A stretch of DNA of 64,000 nucleotides from Paenibacillus planticolens (GCF_013141725.1 NZ_WHNZ01000012.1:62001-126000); one strand, 5' to 3'; shown: positions 40,504 to 51,072, numbered from the stretch's first letter. The notes: a model not told the origin generated them from the letters alone. Translations and numbers: made by a program.

Positions 40504-42168
40504 TTAATAAGCTACGGATTCTCTAATAACCTCTTGCAGCGAAGTAATCCCTTGTCTTACCTTCTGGACGCCGTCGTCCATGAGCTGAATGAGCCCATAT
40601 TGAAGCGCTGCTTCCCGCATCTCCTGAACCGATGCCTTGTTGCTGATCAACTGACGCATAGCATCATTCACGACAAGAATCTCGTGAATAGCCAGTCTTC
40701 CGCGATACCCGGTTCGATTACAGTTGCCGCAGCCTTCTCCTTTGTGAAGCTTGTCTGCCTGTATCCCTTTGCTATTCATGAAGATCCGTTCTTGCTCCGT
40801 TGGCGTGTACTCCACTTTGCACTCATGGCAAATTCTACGTACAAGCCGCTGCGCAACAACGCCGATCAAAGAAGAAGCGATCAAGTAGGGTTCTACGCCC
40901 ATATCCCGAAACCTTGTAATTGTACTCACAGAATCGTTGGTATGCAGAGTAGATAGTACAAGATGTCCCGTAAGTGAAGCACGTATGGCGATTTCCGCCG
41001 TCTCTGAGTCCCTGATCTCACCGACCATGACGATATTCGGGTCCTGGCGCAAAATAGAGCGAAGTCCGGCGGCGAAGGTAAGCCCGATTGTCGGATTCAC
41101 ATGCACCTGATTAATACCTTCCAATTGGTACTCGACGGGATCTTCAATCGTAATAATGTTGGCATTTTCCCGGTTCAAATGATTGAGAGCAGAGTACAGC
41201 GTCGTTGTTTTCCCGCTTCCCGTAGGACCAGTAATGAGCAAGATCCCATAGGGCTGCTCAATCATTTCACGGAAAACCCCCATGTTGCGTTCCCCGAAGC
41301 CTAACTGCTCAATCGGCTTTACGCCAGTTGATAAATCTAAGAGACGCAGCACGATTTTCTCCCCATGAATAGTTGGAAGCGAAGAAACGCGGATATCTAC
41401 ATGTTTGTAATCCACTTGCATTTTGATTCTTCCGTCTTGAGGCAATCTTCGCTCGGCGATATTCAGCTTCGCCATAATTTTCAGTCGCGCAGTAATGAAG
41501 CCTTGCATTTGTTTTGGAATTACACGCTCGGTCCTCAAATGCCCATCAACGCGATAACGAATGACTAGGTTCGTCTCCCCCGGGTCTACGTGAATATCAG
41601 AAACTTTCAACTGAACCGCTTGCTGAATCATTTGATTGACCAGCCTTACGATCGGCGAATCCTCATCAGTAATTTCGGTTTCCTTAATATCTTCCGTCGT
41701 TGGCATATCCGTCATCATTTGGCTCATGGAATCCTGAAGTCCATAATGACGAGCGATCGCACGCTGCAATTCGTCCCGGCTCGTAATGGCCGGCTCAATC
41801 CGATAGCCGGTACTCATTCTCATTTCTTCGATTGCAAAGTAATCCAGCGGGTCTGCCATGGCCACCATGAGTTTTCCGCCGTCTTTATGAAGGGGAATCG
41901 CCTGATAGCGCCTTGCCATGCTTTCCGGGATAATTTTCGTTATTTCCGGATCAATCTGATATTTAAACAAGCTGACGTGAGGTATACCGAGTTGAAATTC
42001 CAGAACCTCGATTAATTGCTGCTCTGTAATATAGCCTTGCGTAATGAGCAAGTCCCCAAGCTTCTGTTTGGTTTTACTCTGTTCTTTAAGTGCCTCTTGG
42101 AGCTGAGCTTCCGAAATGATCCCGCTCTCAACAAGTAAATCACCCAATCGTTTCCTAACCAGAGCCAT
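40504..42168 (-). CDS. pilB: PilB/GspE extension ATPase
   Basis: The 554-residue protein has an MshEN-type N-terminal domain (LVRKRLGDLLVESGIISEAQ; repeated as LGDLLITQGYITEQQ), then the ATPase with Walker A GPTGSGKTTT, IEDPVEYQLEG and IVMVGEIRDSETAEIA, and a four-cysteine zinc knuckle (CHEC ... CGNC). MshEN domains of this class can bind cyclic di-GMP, so second-messenger control of pilus extension is plausible but inferred. GGAG lies 11 nt before ATG 42168. It is the first gene of the pilus operon. Confidence 0.95.
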   Translation of the reverse strand: MALVRKRLGDLLVESGIISEAQLQEALKEQSKTKQKLGDLLITQGYITEQQLIEVLEFQLGIPHVSLFKYQIDPEITKIIPESMARRYQAIPLHKDGGKLMVAMADPLDYFAIEEMRMSTGYRIEPAITSRDELQRAIARHYGLQDSMSQMMTDMPTTEDIKETEITDEDSPIVRLVNQMIQQAVQLKVSDIHVDPGETNLVIRYRVDGHLRTERVIPKQMQGFITARLKIMAKLNIAERRLPQDGRIKMQVDYKHVDIRVSSLPTIHGEKIVLRLLDLSTGVKPIEQLGFGERNMGVFREMIEQPYGILLITGPTGSGKTTTLYSALNHLNRENANIITIEDPVEYQLEGINQVHVNPTIGLTFAAGLRSILRQDPNIVMVGEIRDSETAEIAIRASLTGHLVLSTLHTNDSVSTITRFRDMGVEPYLIASSLIGVVAQRLVRRICHECKVEYTPTEQERIFMNSKGIQADKLHKGEGCGNCNRTGYRGRLAIHEILVVNDAMRQLISNKASVQEMREAALQYGLIQLMDDGVQKVRQGITSLQEVIRESVAY

Positions 42169-42531
42169 CTTCCATTCAACTCCATTACCAATTTCAACCA
42201 AAATAAATAGGACTAAATACCCATTTTTAAAACGAATGCAAATGTCATTATACAACATTAGGATATATTTTAGAATAACTTTCTTAGCTCATTCTGTCGA
42301 ATGGAAAAGATTGCTAGCGATAAGCTATTTCTAAGTAATAATTCGCGTCGCATCAAGGAAATTCCTTTAAATAAAAATATTATTAAATGTGTATTTTTCG
42401 TCAACTTCCTCAAACTTTCCTAAAATATTTTCGATATCATGTACACAAACTGTATATTTTCAAGGCTGAAAAGTAGTAAAATAGTCTCATATGCATAGTG
42501 TTTGTTTTAATCAACGGGAGGAGAGAAACTT
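42169..42531. other. Divergent regulatory region between pilB and the giant Ig-like gene
   Basis: This AT-rich stretch of 363 nt contains no gene. On the minus strand TATAAT at 42247-42252 is a candidate -10 for pilB, with only a weak -35. On the plus strand TAAAAT near 42476 could serve the giant gene; its GGGAGGAGAG ribosome site ends 6-7 nt before 42532. I searched by eye for a cyclic di-GMP riboswitch and see none. Confidence 0.5.
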
Positions 42532-45500
42532 ATGTTTTCAGCCATACAAAAAAAGATCAGCATCATACTGATCACATCCATGGCTATATCATGGTTCGGT
42601 TTCGCAGATTTAGTCAGCCAAACAGCGTTAGCTGCGACAGGCGATTCCGTAACTGTGGCTTTAAAATCTGTAGATAACAACAAGTACATGACTACAGATA
42701 CAAGCGACAATTCGCTTTACGCCAATAAGACGAATCCATGGGTATCGGATTTGTTTGATCTGGTTGAGCAAGGTGAAAGTGTCTATGCACTGAAATCCAG
42801 AGCTAACGGCAAATATGTGACGGTTGGCTCCGGTCGAAAAGATACGTTGAAAGCTTCGTCGCAAACGATTAACGATGATCAGAAGTTCAAAATGATCACC
42901 AATTCAGACGCAACGGTATCGTTCATACCGGTTGGAAATCTCAAAAATTACTATATGAGTGTATCAAGCAGTAATAATAACCCAATCACTACGGAGCAAA
43001 GCAGTTCCACCTCCTCGCTCATCAAGTTTCAGCTTTCCTACTTCGATCTCACCAAGCCTTTGAAAATACTGGAGATCAAAGATTTGGACAAGCCCTCCAG
43101 CGGAGACGCATCTGCCGTCATATCTGATTTGGCATCAAAATTAGGAACGAACTCCGGTTTCACCCTGGAAACGATGAGCATTAAGAAATTCGTTGCACTC
43201 CGCGATGAACTGGATGGGAAATATGATGCGATTTACTTCGGCAAAAGCTTATTTAATCCAACCTCAGAGACCGGAGCAAACCACAACACAAGATATCTTG
43301 AAAATGATATAACAACGCTCAAAGGGACTGAAATTACAGAGAAATACATAAATAAAGGTCTTCCCGTTATTGTATATAGCGATTCGAACACTAAACGCGG
43401 CGCTTTGTATCAAGGATACTTAAACGGTAGTAACTGGACGAAGTCTAGCGGCAATTTATACAACTTATTTAATCCTTATAATACGACGCCCAAAAGCAAC
43501 GTGATTTTTGTAAGTGAAACGGATATTAGTAATGCAACCACTTTTATCAACAAAACTAACTTGCTTGTGAATGCCAATGTTCGGCCTCAGCTTAATCTGA
43601 CAAGCAAACCTGTTGATTATACATTAACGACAAATCGTGACAGCAAGTATAAGGCAGGCGACACTTTAACTTATACATTTAATGTATCAAATGTTAGAAA
43701 TATCGGACAGCGTAACTTAGTAGCTAATTTGTATTTGGGTATTGACAGTGTTTTAAAATTTGACGCCTCGAACTTGGTACAAACAATCCCGGTAACCTCG
43801 CTTACCAACAATACTTTAAGCTTCACGCTTCCCAAAGGTTACTCCGGGCTTTACTACTGGCGTCTCGAGCTTGTAGATCAGACCAGTACCGGAAAGCTGA
43901 AGGATTCGGCAGCCGGCGTTTTCCGTTATCAAGACCAGCCACCAACCATTAAGGTCCTGCAAGTTATTCCAGATTCACAATCGGTTAACAAGACCAGCTC
44001 TCTGCTTTTAGAATCAAACCTGAAACAAAATTATTTGCATTCTGACGATTACGATATCAATATTTCCGTCATTGATTTCAATACCTTTAACTCGACAGAG
44101 TACAAAACGTTAAATAGCAAGTATGATATGTTAATCTTTGGTTTTAACGATTCTTATAACCAGACGGCTAACATTTCCTCAACTGCTGCAGCTGCTGTAA
44201 AATCATTCATCGCGACTGGTCAAGGCGTTATGTTCACCCATGATACCGTTTATCAAGGGAACACAACGTGGATCAATTATTTCCAAACGGACACCGGTCA
44301 AATCGGGCCTATGACGAATATGGGACTCAACGCGCCTAATACGTCAACGTCCACTGTCAAAATAAATGAGGGTTTGTTAACCGAATTCCCTTTCTTTATT
44401 AGCGAGCTCACAACTTCAGTAGCGACAACGCATGATCAATATTTTAGGCTGGATCTGAACGATCCTAAAGTTATTCCTTGGTACAACATCAATGGCAGTG
44501 TTCGCGACGTAGAAGACAGCTGGAATCATTATTACACGTACTCCAAAGGCAATGTCACCTATTCAGGAACGGGGCACAATTTCGTAAACACAACCAAAAA
44601 CAGCTCCTTCCCCGATTGGGAACAGAAACTGTTCGTCAACACCATGTATAGAGCCTTCATCGGCTCAAATCATAAGCCAACTTTGGATATTTTATCTCCG
44701 ATAGCTTTTAATGAAACAGCCAAGAATTACATCTCTGCGAACAGTGCGATTTCGGTCAGCTTCAAACCCGATGATTTGGATTTAAATGATAAGAAATTAA
44801 CCTCTTCCATTACGTTTAAATACAAAGACAGTGCAGGAATTAATCAAACTGTAAAGGTTATGGGAGATACAGAGACGAACAAGGGTGAGACGATTACCAA
44901 GACCTTTGCCAATCCGCTCGCTGAAAGCGGAGGGGATTTAACGATCTCCGTCTCCACCAAAGATGCCGCAGGCGCTTTAGAAACAAAAGAAGTGGCAGTT
45001 AAAGTCATTACGTCTACCGGATTAACGCCAGACCGTACAATATCAGCCGAAAAAGTTGAAGTTAATAGTCCTGTAACTGTAAGCTATGCCATTAATCCAA
45101 CGGCCAAAGCGTACAGTGCGGCAACAAATTTAAGTGATTTAACCATTAGCGGTTTGCATTTCAAAGAAACGTTCCCAGCTAATATGGATCTTGTCACATT
45201 CCCACCGAATTTTACGAAAACGGGATCATTGGCAAGCGGATTTACACTTGAAGGCGATATTGCGAATATTCCTTATCGTCCGGAAGGCAATCAATTTGTA
45301 GCGAATAGTTCCACATTTACCATCGTGGTCAAGCCAGCGAAAGCCGGAGACTACTCTTTGTCGAATGCCAACCTGAAGTATAATGATTTCGCCTCAAGCA
45401 ACCAGAGTGTTCTGTTCTCTAATAAAGTGGTAACAGCGTTTAAGAAAATAACAGCATTCTCATTGGATAACCTCACCATCGCAAAAGGTGACACGTCCAA

Positions 45501-48114
45501 GCTCATTCCTAAAGTTCAGCCTATTGATGCTACATACCAAAAAAATGAGGATTTCACTTGGTCAACTAATGCCTCATCAATCGTTAGCGTAGACGCTAGC
45601 GGCCAGATCCAAGGCGTCAATGCAGGAACGGCTGCAATTACCGCAACTGCAAAAGATGGCAGCGGACTGCAAGCAACATCCGTAGTATCCGTTATCCAGC
45701 CTGGATTAAACGTCACCGGTCCCACTCAAGTAGCTGTTGGCTCAACGATTAATTTAATGGCTGCTCTTGTGACCGTGAATGAGAATGTAACATCAGTAAG
45801 CTGGAGCTCATCAAATCCGAGCAAAGCTAACTTTACCGTTAACAATCAATTTACAGGTGTTCTAAGAGGTGTTCAAAAAGGCACTGTAACCGTAACGGCA
45901 ACTGTTATGACGGATAAAGGAAAAACTTATACCAAAGATTACGATGTCAAAGTATATACGCCTTTAACGTCCTTAAATTTGAACAGTTCCAGCATTCGAG
46001 TCGGGGAAAGCGTTAAGTTAAATGCCGCTTATGCACCGTCTGATGCCGATTACCCTAACTTCACCTGGAGTTCGGATCGCCCTGAGGTAGTTACCGTAGA
46101 CAGTAATGGAAGTATCACGGGGGTATCTGCAGGAACAGCTAGAATTACAATTAATTCTACAGACGGCTCCAATCTTTCGGCCAATGGGACCGTTACTGTA
46201 GTGAAACCTTCTCTCTCGGTTAATGGGCCTACTTCGGTAAATATCGGAGAGAAAATTACTTTAGAAGCTGTTTTCTCCACGATCAATGAAAATGTTTCTT
46301 CCGTTTCTTGGAGCTCGCCGGATCAGGATAAAGCCAGCTTTGCTACAGATGGTGATTACAAACGTGTGTTAACAGGTGTTAAAGCAGGAACCGTGAATGG
46401 CTCGGTTACAATTACGACGGATAAAGGCAATACGTATACGAAAACATTTAGTGTTTCCGTCACGACTGTTCCTGTTGTTTCTGTAGACATCGAGAATGCA
46501 ACGATTCGAGTAAATGAGTCTACGGCGCTAGTAACAACCGTTTTGCCCGCAAACGCGAGCAACAAAACACTAACTTGGTCTTCTAATCGCCCTGAAATCG
46601 CAACGGTTGATTCAAACGGAAATATTCGAGGTGTCGCTGTCGGTACGGCAACCATAACAGCCACAACGACGGATGGGACGAATATTACCGCTACAGCTAC
46701 AATTACTGTTATTAGACCGTCAATTTCAGTCGACGGACCTAACAAACTTTATATTGGCGGACAATCCATTACGCTTAATGTTACGTTACACTCTGCTCAT
46801 GAATCGCCTTCGCATACGACTTGGTTTGTTTCAGATGAAGACAAACTGAAAGCTGATTTCGCCGGTGTACAAGGAAGTACCCAGAGAGTTCTGACCGGCA
46901 AGCAATACGGCACTATTAGCGGCACTGTGCATATGGACACTGACCAGAAAGGTTCCTATGATGCTGCCTTTCAAGTAACTGTCATCTCCCTGCAATTAGA
47001 TGACCAAACCGTTGATGTCGGCCAAACCGGCAGCCTGTCGCATTCGATTAATCCTCCGGTAGACTTGACTTCTGATATAACTTGGAAATCAACGAATCCG
47101 AATGTACTTACGGTAGACGAAGTTTCAGGCAACTATGATGCCAAGTCAGAAGGAACATCACAAGTAACGATCATCTCGAAAGTTGATCAGCATATTATTG
47201 CTTCCGCTACTGTCACAGTTGCTCAACCAAGAGTTGCCATTGATGGGGACCAAGTAGTGAACATTAACGGAACGACAACACTTACAGCATCTCTGAAATC
47301 TTCTCATCAACATGCGAAAACGTTCACTTGGGCTTTGGACAAACCCAATCAAACTTTCGCGAATGTCACAAAGCCGTCGGAAGACGCCAGAGCGTTTAGC
47401 GGCAAAAATGTTGGTGTAGTAACAGGAACTGTATCCATCGTTACAGATAAAAACATTATGTACTCCCAAAATTTCAGCGTTTCGGTTGAATCTATGTCCA
47501 TCGTTAAAATCACAAATGGCGTTGAAAGCAGCCCGGCTGTAATTACACTGGACAAAGGCGAATCTATTGTGCTGAAAGCTGCTTTGAATCCTGCGACAGC
47601 CTCAAACAATGGATTTAAATGGACCCTCACTGGGGGGACAGGTGAAGCTGAATTCACCGGCAGTGTAATCAATGAAACGGTCACTTTGAAAGGAACCAAA
47701 AAAGGCAGCATTCAAATCCAAGTCGACGTTGCAGGCGGACCAGGCTTTCCTTCCAAAACCGCGGTCAAATCTGCCGAAGTGAAGCAGGATCTAACGAAAC
47801 TGACCCTGCCGATGGCAATCATTACTTTGTATACCAAAGGTACGGATGCTCAGAAGTCTTTTGACTTATTCAAATATCTCACAGGTACGCCAGACAAAGT
47901 TGCGCCAGACAAGTGGAGAACAGAATGGATTGCCGATTTGAATGCTCAGTTACAGTGGAAGAGCAGTAAGGCGAATATCGCTGATGTTAACTCGGACGGA
48001 GTCGTAACAGGCCTTAAACAAGGCTCAACAACCATCACTGTCACAAATAAAGACGATGCAAATGTGAAAGACGAGGTCAATGTGCAAGTTATCGAATTTA
48101 ACGACAGATATTAA
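42532..48114 (+). CDS. Giant secreted Ig-like (Big2) repeat protein with DUF5057-like N-terminal region
   Basis: The 1860-residue protein has a signal peptide (cleavage near TALA at 31-34), a fascin/ricin-like beta-trefoil at about 38-168 (KYMTTDT, GKYVTVGS repeats), a DUF5057-like region to about 720, a middle beta-rich part and then alternating modules: Big2 domains beginning near residues 972, 1144 and 1315, each followed by an Ig-like NGPTSVNIGEKITLEA-type domain, about 171 residues per pair, with degenerate copies after that and a final Big2-like unit near 1795. No LPXTG or SLH anchor is seen. Its position between the pilus operon and the minor-pilin operon suggests a surface or pilus-linked adhesin. 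Confidence 0.88.
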   Translation: MFSAIQKKISIILITSMAISWFGFADLVSQTALAATGDSVTVALKSVDNNKYMTTDTSDNSLYANKTNPWVSDLFDLVEQGESVYALKSRANGKYVTVGSGRKDTLKASSQTINDDQKFKMITNSDATVSFIPVGNLKNYYMSVSSSNNNPITTEQSSSTSSLIKFQLSYFDLTKPLKILEIKDLDKPSSGDASAVISDLASKLGTNSGFTLETMSIKKFVALRDELDGKYDAIYFGKSLFNPTSETGANHNTRYLENDITTLKGTEITEKYINKGLPVIVYSDSNTKRGALYQGYLNGSNWTKSSGNLYNLFNPYNTTPKSNVIFVSETDISNATTFINKTNLLVNANVRPQLNLTSKPVDYTLTTNRDSKYKAGDTLTYTFNVSNVRNIGQRNLVANLYLGIDSVLKFDASNLVQTIPVTSLTNNTLSFTLPKGYSGLYYWRLELVDQTSTGKLKDSAAGVFRYQDQPPTIKVLQVIPDSQSVNKTSSLLLESNLKQNYLHSDDYDINISVIDFNTFNSTEYKTLNSKYDMLIFGFNDSYNQTANISSTAAAAVKSFIATGQGVMFTHDTVYQGNTTWINYFQTDTGQIGPMTNMGLNAPNTSTSTVKINEGLLTEFPFFISELTTSVATTHDQYFRLDLNDPKVIPWYNINGSVRDVEDSWNHYYTYSKGNVTYSGTGHNFVNTTKNSSFPDWEQKLFVNTMYRAFIGSNHKPTLDILSPIAFNETAKNYISANSAISVSFKPDDLDLNDKKLTSSITFKYKDSAGINQTVKVMGDTETNKGETITKTFANPLAESGGDLTISVSTKDAAGALETKEVAVKVITSTGLTPDRTISAEKVEVNSPVTVSYAINPTAKAYSAATNLSDLTISGLHFKETFPANMDLVTFPPNFTKTGSLASGFTLEGDIANIPYRPEGNQFVANSSTFTIVVKPAKAGDYSLSNANLKYNDFASSNQSVLFSNKVVTAFKKITAFSLDNLTIAKGDTSKLIPKVQPIDATYQKNEDFTWSTNASSIVSVDASGQIQGVNAGTAAITATAKDGSGLQATSVVSVIQPGLNVTGPTQVAVGSTINLMAALVTVNENVTSVSWSSSNPSKANFTVNNQFTGVLRGVQKGTVTVTATVMTDKGKTYTKDYDVKVYTPLTSLNLNSSSIRVGESVKLNAAYAPSDADYPNFTWSSDRPEVVTVDSNGSITGVSAGTARITINSTDGSNLSANGTVTVVKPSLSVNGPTSVNIGEKITLEAVFSTINENVSSVSWSSPDQDKASFATDGDYKRVLTGVKAGTVNGSVTITTDKGNTYTKTFSVSVTTVPVVSVDIENATIRVNESTALVTTVLPANASNKTLTWSSNRPEIATVDSNGNIRGVAVGTATITATTTDGTNITATATITVIRPSISVDGPNKLYIGGQSITLNVTLHSAHESPSHTTWFVSDEDKLKADFAGVQGSTQRVLTGKQYGTISGTVHMDTDQKGSYDAAFQVTVISLQLDDQTVDVGQTGSLSHSINPPVDLTSDITWKSTNPNVLTVDEVSGNYDAKSEGTSQVTIISKVDQHIIASATVTVAQPRVAIDGDQVVNINGTTTLTASLKSSHQHAKTFTWALDKPNQTFANVTKPSEDARAFSGKNVGVVTGTVSIVTDKNIMYSQNFSVSVESMSIVKITNGVESSPAVITLDKGESIVLKAALNPATASNNGFKWTLTGGTGEAEFTGSVINETVTLKGTKKGSIQIQVDVAGGPGFPSKTAVKSAEVKQDLTKLTLPMAIITLYTKGTDAQKSFDLFKYLTGTPDKVAPDKWRTEWIADLNAQLQWKSSKANIADVNSDGVVTGLKQGSTTITVTNKDDANVKDEVNVQVIEFNDRY

Positions 48115-48192
48115 AATAAAGGGGCAGTCTCATAAGTAGATTCTTGACGGTTCCAAATCCAAGCCATAGGAAGAAGTCGATGGAAGATAACT

Positions 48193-48369
48193 GGAAAAAC
48201 TCCCTCTAATCGCTCAAAAGATGACCTCGGAGGGGAAAATAGAAGGAGAACCTCCCGTTATTTTGACCGGAATACGTATATTTTCATGAAATCGGCGCAA
48301 ATAGAGGGAGTTTTTCCCGCTAAATGAATGTGACAGGCTTCTGCGATCAAATTAGAGGGATTCCCCCCC
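48193..48369. repeat. Element B: four-module palindromic intergenic repeat
   Basis: Forward modules start at 48193 and 48245, and inverted modules span 48295-48319 and 48344-48369. Module starts are 52, 50 and 49 bp apart. The keyword is GAAAAACTCCCTC or close variants, followed by TAATCGC, GTTATTTTGACC, TATTTGCGC or TAATTTGATC. The orientation is the same as in elements A, C and D: two forward, two inverted, cores facing the centre. Confidence 0.8.
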
Positions 48370-48625
48370 TTATTTTGAACACCCAACCACTTACAAAAGG
48401 AACGGACCGCGGATTCAAAAGGTTCCTTTTTCGAGGCTTACCCAAGTAAGTCTTGAGGTCTGGCAGCTTTCACTCGCCTATAATTTTTGATGAAGAAAGC
48501 GGCCGCTGAGGCAAAAAACAAAGGAGTTAAGCAGATGCAAGCTGCTTAACTCCTTTGTTCGTTTTTCATGATTATTGGCTACATTCTTAATCTATTTAAT
48601 TTCGCTTATCATACAGCCTCTAATT
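48370..48625. other. Intergenic stretch ending in a shared terminator
   Basis: No gene is visible between element B and the minor-pilin operon end at 48626. The only clear structure is the hairpin at 48513-48577. Upstream, 48119-48143 (GGGGCAGTCTCATAAGTAGA) resembles one arm of the palindrome at 56979-57027. Confidence 0.5.
48513..48577. terminator. Bidirectional terminator
   Basis: AACAAAGGAGTTAAGCAG pairs perfectly with CTGCTTAACTCCTTTGTT, with T runs beyond both arms. It can end the giant gene on one strand and the PilX-like operon on the other. Confidence 0.9.
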
Positions 48626-50503
48626 TTATTTGGAGTTATTCTTAAACTCCGTTACTTGCTTTTTCTTCCCGACGGTCAAGCCTACTTTCGAAACCCGCGG
48701 CAAACCGACCTTCTGGTTCTCAAAGATTTTACTGTTATAGTCAATAATCAGACGTGATTGATTCTCGGAGGTAACTTGCATTTGATCATCCATTTGAATA
48801 TTTTCTACCATTCCTGTAGCATTTCCCCGGATTGCATTTACTGTCAAATTCCCTTTGGCAAAAAAACCGCCATACACCCACAATACCGAACCGACGCCAT
48901 AAATCGTTGCATTGCTATCCGTATAGAAAAAAGCTTGAAGGATTGGGGGATTATCGGGATTATCGTCATCAGTCTTTTTAGACGGATTACCGGGCTCAAA
49001 AGGCTTCTTAATATCTCTGAATGAATTCACACGATAAATATCAATAGCACCTTTGGAAATAAGCACAAGCTCCTTTCCCTCCAATCCTAGAATAGAGGCA
49101 TCTACAATTTCCGTCGCGCCTAGAGTATAAATCGTCGCATCCATTTTCACTTTGTTATGAATAGATAAATTGCCTGTAACTAAAATATTGGCTTTAATAT
49201 CAACACCGTCTGCGCTTATATTATTAATCGTTAAATCTCCATTTACGATGAACCAGCTGCTTTTATTTGTATTAACTTCGCCTTCCGGATGTTTGATTTG
49301 ATCCGAATATTGCAATTGACTGAATACTTCTCCTCCATCTATCGTCAAATTGCCATTATACATCACCGTATCTACAAGCGGATTTGAAAACAAGTTGGCA
49401 AGACTGCTCTTACTTGCCTCATATTCATTATGCTCCTCAGTGTTAGAAGGATCAGGAGCCACTTCAGGCAGCGGTTCCAACACATCCACTCTTTGACGCA
49501 TAAACTCCGCCAGATTCTCATGGGATGCCAATACATTCTTCACTTCCGTTCTTTGTGCAGCGGCAGCCAGCGTATCCGGGTTTTTCCCAATAGCCTGAAT
49601 CATTTTATCCACGAAAGCTTCGTCTACTTCAATGCCGGCAAATTTGCTTTGGTCTTTGACATGAATATTTCCCGTGTCCGTGCTCGTCAGCACCTCTTTG
49701 ATCGTTTTTACGCCTTCTCTCTCATCCTCACTAATACTTTTAAAATCGCTATTAGAGTTGCCTACACTTTCTACCGTATTACATTGCGGATTCGTTAGAG
49801 AGGTGGGGGAACTTACGCTTTCGCAGTAGTAGGCATTCAAACCATCGCCGGATGCACTCTTTTGAACGTAAGCACTCCCATCCAGTTTAGGAAACTTCGT
49901 TGGTTGATATAAGGGCACCCCAAGGTATAAATATTCTGCTTCGTTCTTAACCTTCAAAGCATCCCCTGCATAAATGTCACCGATAATGTAGGGTGAACCG
50001 TTTATCAATACCGTACCTTCCGAACCCATGGCATATTTCAAAGAATCAGGAAATGTGTCCAAGATCAAGTCCTGGGTTAGTCGGCGCGTAACATTATTTA
50101 CGGTAGCCATCGCATTAATCGTAATTTCGTATTTCATCGAGCTGTCTTTTCTTTTATTTTCTTCGAAAGTAATACTATATATTTCCCCTTTGGCCGTACC
50201 AACCTCTTTATCCAGCAAAGTGCTGGTGGATATTCCGTTAAGCTCATCTTTAATTTTGTTTAACCTTTGTTGAACTTCATCAATATTAACGCCGTCCTGG
50301 CTTTGAAAATCCGACATAATATAAGCGGCTGCTTCATTCAATGCCTTTTCCGCCAAATGTAAACTTTGAACATCCTTTTGCTTCGTCTCGGTTCTAGTTG
50401 CTCCGCCTATACTTGCACTTAAGACCGCCATCCCTAGCAGCGAAAAGATAAGCACCATGAACAAAACTAACAGCAATGCGGAACCGCGTTCCTCGCGAAC
50501 CAT
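48626..50503 (-). CDS. PilX-like minor pilin or pilus-associated protein
   Basis: The 625-residue protein starts REERGSALLLVLFMVLIFSLLG, the PilX N-terminal pattern with one membrane helix, followed by a long outer domain with beta-helix-like repeats (NLTIDGGEVFSQ, DLTINNISADGVDIKANILV, NATIYGVGSVLWVYGGFFAK). It is much longer than PilX of Gram-negatives. AAGGAGGAG precedes ATG 50503. It is the last gene of a three-gene minor-pilin operon. Confidence 0.8.
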   Translation of the reverse strand: MVREERGSALLLVLFMVLIFSLLGMAVLSASIGGATRTETKQKDVQSLHLAEKALNEAAAYIMSDFQSQDGVNIDEVQQRLNKIKDELNGISTSTLLDKEVGTAKGEIYSITFEENKRKDSSMKYEITINAMATVNNVTRRLTQDLILDTFPDSLKYAMGSEGTVLINGSPYIIGDIYAGDALKVKNEAEYLYLGVPLYQPTKFPKLDGSAYVQKSASGDGLNAYYCESVSSPTSLTNPQCNTVESVGNSNSDFKSISEDEREGVKTIKEVLTSTDTGNIHVKDQSKFAGIEVDEAFVDKMIQAIGKNPDTLAAAAQRTEVKNVLASHENLAEFMRQRVDVLEPLPEVAPDPSNTEEHNEYEASKSSLANLFSNPLVDTVMYNGNLTIDGGEVFSQLQYSDQIKHPEGEVNTNKSSWFIVNGDLTINNISADGVDIKANILVTGNLSIHNKVKMDATIYTLGATEIVDASILGLEGKELVLISKGAIDIYRVNSFRDIKKPFEPGNPSKKTDDDNPDNPPILQAFFYTDSNATIYGVGSVLWVYGGFFAKGNLTVNAIRGNATGMVENIQMDDQMQVTSENQSRLIIDYNSKIFENQKVGLPRVSKVGLTVGKKKQVTEFKNNSK

Positions 50504-50514
50504 GTTACTCCTCC

Positions 50515-51072
50515 TTAAAACCCGAACTTGCTTTGCAGCGTGAGCTTGTGATCTCTACCTTTTGAAGTTTGGCTCAATTCAAGCGTGACATCTATCAGCC
50601 CGTTGGTGCATCCGTTCGTACAGTTGTTAATATGAATCAAGGAACCGCTCATAACACTGGACTTCAATTCGATGGCACTGCTTGTCGTTTTCTGATCGCT
50701 ATATATGTAGACCTTATGATCCGAGCTATCAATAACGACGTGACGTTCAACTGTACGTTCCACAGTTTGTTCGCCATTTTTTTCTACTAATTTTATTTTC
50801 ATCAGAATGCCTTTTTCGGTTTCATTGTTCGCGCTGAAATTTTCAACGGTTTCCGGGGCTTGTGTATAAAACTCACTCATGATCGCCGACATAATAATAT
50901 CGCCTTCGTCGCGCAAGGAATTCTCTACATTTACCCGATCATAGGCCTTGAAACCAAAGTTAATTACCCCATAGATGGAACCGGCTATCAAAGAAAAAAT
51001 GCTTAATGCGGCAATGAGCTCGATTAACGAATAACCCTTTTGCTCTTTGATGCTGTTAACGAATCGTCTCAT
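50515..51072 (-). CDS. Type IV minor pilin, PilW/PilJ-like
   Basis: The 185-residue protein has a prepilin leader ending KEQKG and then YSLIELIAALSIFSLIAGSI, with Glu at +5. The C-terminal domain includes a CTNGCTNG pair that could form a disulphide. ATG 51072 lies 11 nt after GGAGGG, inside the end of the upstream gene. It is followed 11 nt later by the PilX-like gene. Confidence 0.82.
   Translation of the reverse strand: MRRFVNSIKEQKGYSLIELIAALSIFSLIAGSIYGVINFGFKAYDRVNVENSLRDEGDIIMSAIMSEFYTQAPETVENFSANNETEKGILMKIKLVEKNGEQTVERTVERHVVIDSSDHKVYIYSDQKTTSSAIELKSSVMSGSLIHINNCTNGCTNGLIDVTLELSQTSKGRDHKLTLQSKFGF

Noticed and set aside
42169-42531. Cyclic di-GMP riboswitch before pilB or the giant gene
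   Set aside because: The conserved GEMM core and tetraloop context are absent on both strands.
48119-48143. Insertion-sequence end
   Set aside because: It resembles transposon-end-like repeats but no transposase remnant, target duplication or second end is present.
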